The notes beneath the pieces are model-generated. The model worked only from the letters and a program-made list of their open reading frames with translations. It was not told the DNA's origin and searched no databases. Of a stretch of DNA of 6,780 nt, positions 6,634 through 6,780 are shown in pieces (the first letter of the stretch is position 1; every line of letters begins with the position of its first letter). Both the position numbers and the translations under genes were made by a program. Source of the DNA: Deltaproteobacteria bacterium (GTDB lineage Bacteria > Desulfobacterota > Syntrophia > Syntrophales > UBA5619); NCBI GenBank assembly GCA_021372695.1, contig JAJFTY010000049.1, positions 1 to 6,780 of the forward strand. The letters run 5' to 3'.

Positions 6634-6671
6634 GAACGAGTGTGAATTTTTTTCGATTGCGAAACCTTCTC

Positions 6672-6780
6672 TCAATAGTCGTCGCTTGCTTCTTCAATGG
6701 CTTTTTTACGCCAGAATGCCACTTGAGGAATGTACGGCACAATGAGCAACAGAAAAGCAACCACCAGACAAACCGCCGAT
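6672..6780 (-). CDS. C-terminal end of a membrane protein, probably the TctA permease (truncated by window edge)
   Basis: The last 35 codons of a gene entering from the right edge end at TGA 6672-6674. The peptide has one hydrophobic helix (SAVCLVVAFLLLIVPYIP) followed by a charged cytoplasmic-looking tail (FWRKKAIEEASDDY). That is how many TctA large permease subunits end, and tctA commonly neighbours tctC. No start codon lies in the visible part. The frame differs from that of the long tctC extension, which overlaps it. The assignment rests mainly on position next to tctC; a TctB or other membrane subunit cannot be excluded. Confidence 0.5.
   Translation of the reverse strand, partial: SAVCLVVAFLLLIVPYIPQVAFWRKKAIEEASDDY

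Noticed and set aside
6620..6760. N-terminal extension of tctC starting at ATG 6760
   Set aside because: It would place 47 residues ahead of a clear signal peptide and overlap the end of the upstream gene; the ribosome-binding site at 6627-6633 supports the start at 6619.

Overview
This 6.8 kb window looks like chromosomal DNA from an anaerobic, metabolically versatile bacterium. My best guess is Desulfobacterota (the former Deltaproteobacteria, Syntrophobacterales-like). That rests on the kind of genes present (a cytidylate-kinase-like/BON fusion, a thiolase plus DUF35 pair, a tripartite tricarboxylate transporter) and not on a marker gene. No mobile element, CRISPR array, tRNA or rRNA was found.

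Layout: the left edge (1-505) holds the 3' end of a GC-rich plus-strand gene, a cytidylate-kinase-like domain fused to a BON domain. Everything else that is coding lies on the minus strand and converges on it. Positions 506-1129 are mostly non-coding but contain a strong hairpin (693-736) and a degenerate minus-strand remnant whose peptide resembles the C-terminus of a phosphotriesterase-family hydrolase. Reading the minus strand in the direction of transcription (right to left), there is: the last 35 codons of a membrane protein, probably the TctA permease of a tripartite tricarboxylate transporter (6672-6780); a TctC/Bug periplasmic solute-binding protein (5654-6619); a gap with a perfect 20-bp palindrome that looks like a regulator operator; an SCP2-type thiolase (4207-5376); a DUF35 zinc-ribbon/OB-fold partner starting 2 nt after the thiolase stop (3773-4204); hemB (2592-3566); and a 12-helix MFS transporter (1130-2410).

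How the genes may work together: TctA/TctC would capture and import a carboxylate. The thiolase/DUF35 pair would act on a beta-ketoacyl-CoA, or make a C-C bond, as in the benzoylsuccinyl-CoA thiolase BbsAB or the archaeal thiolase/HMG-CoA synthase/DUF35 complex. The MFS protein may move a related anion. HemB is a housekeeping tetrapyrrole enzyme with its own ribosome-binding site and a 206-bp leader, so it is probably a passenger in this neighbourhood. The substrate is not determinable from this window. I did not find a clearly undescribed system; the most checkable items are the palindromic operator, the thiolase/DUF35/TTT association, and the composition break with gene debris at 506-1129.
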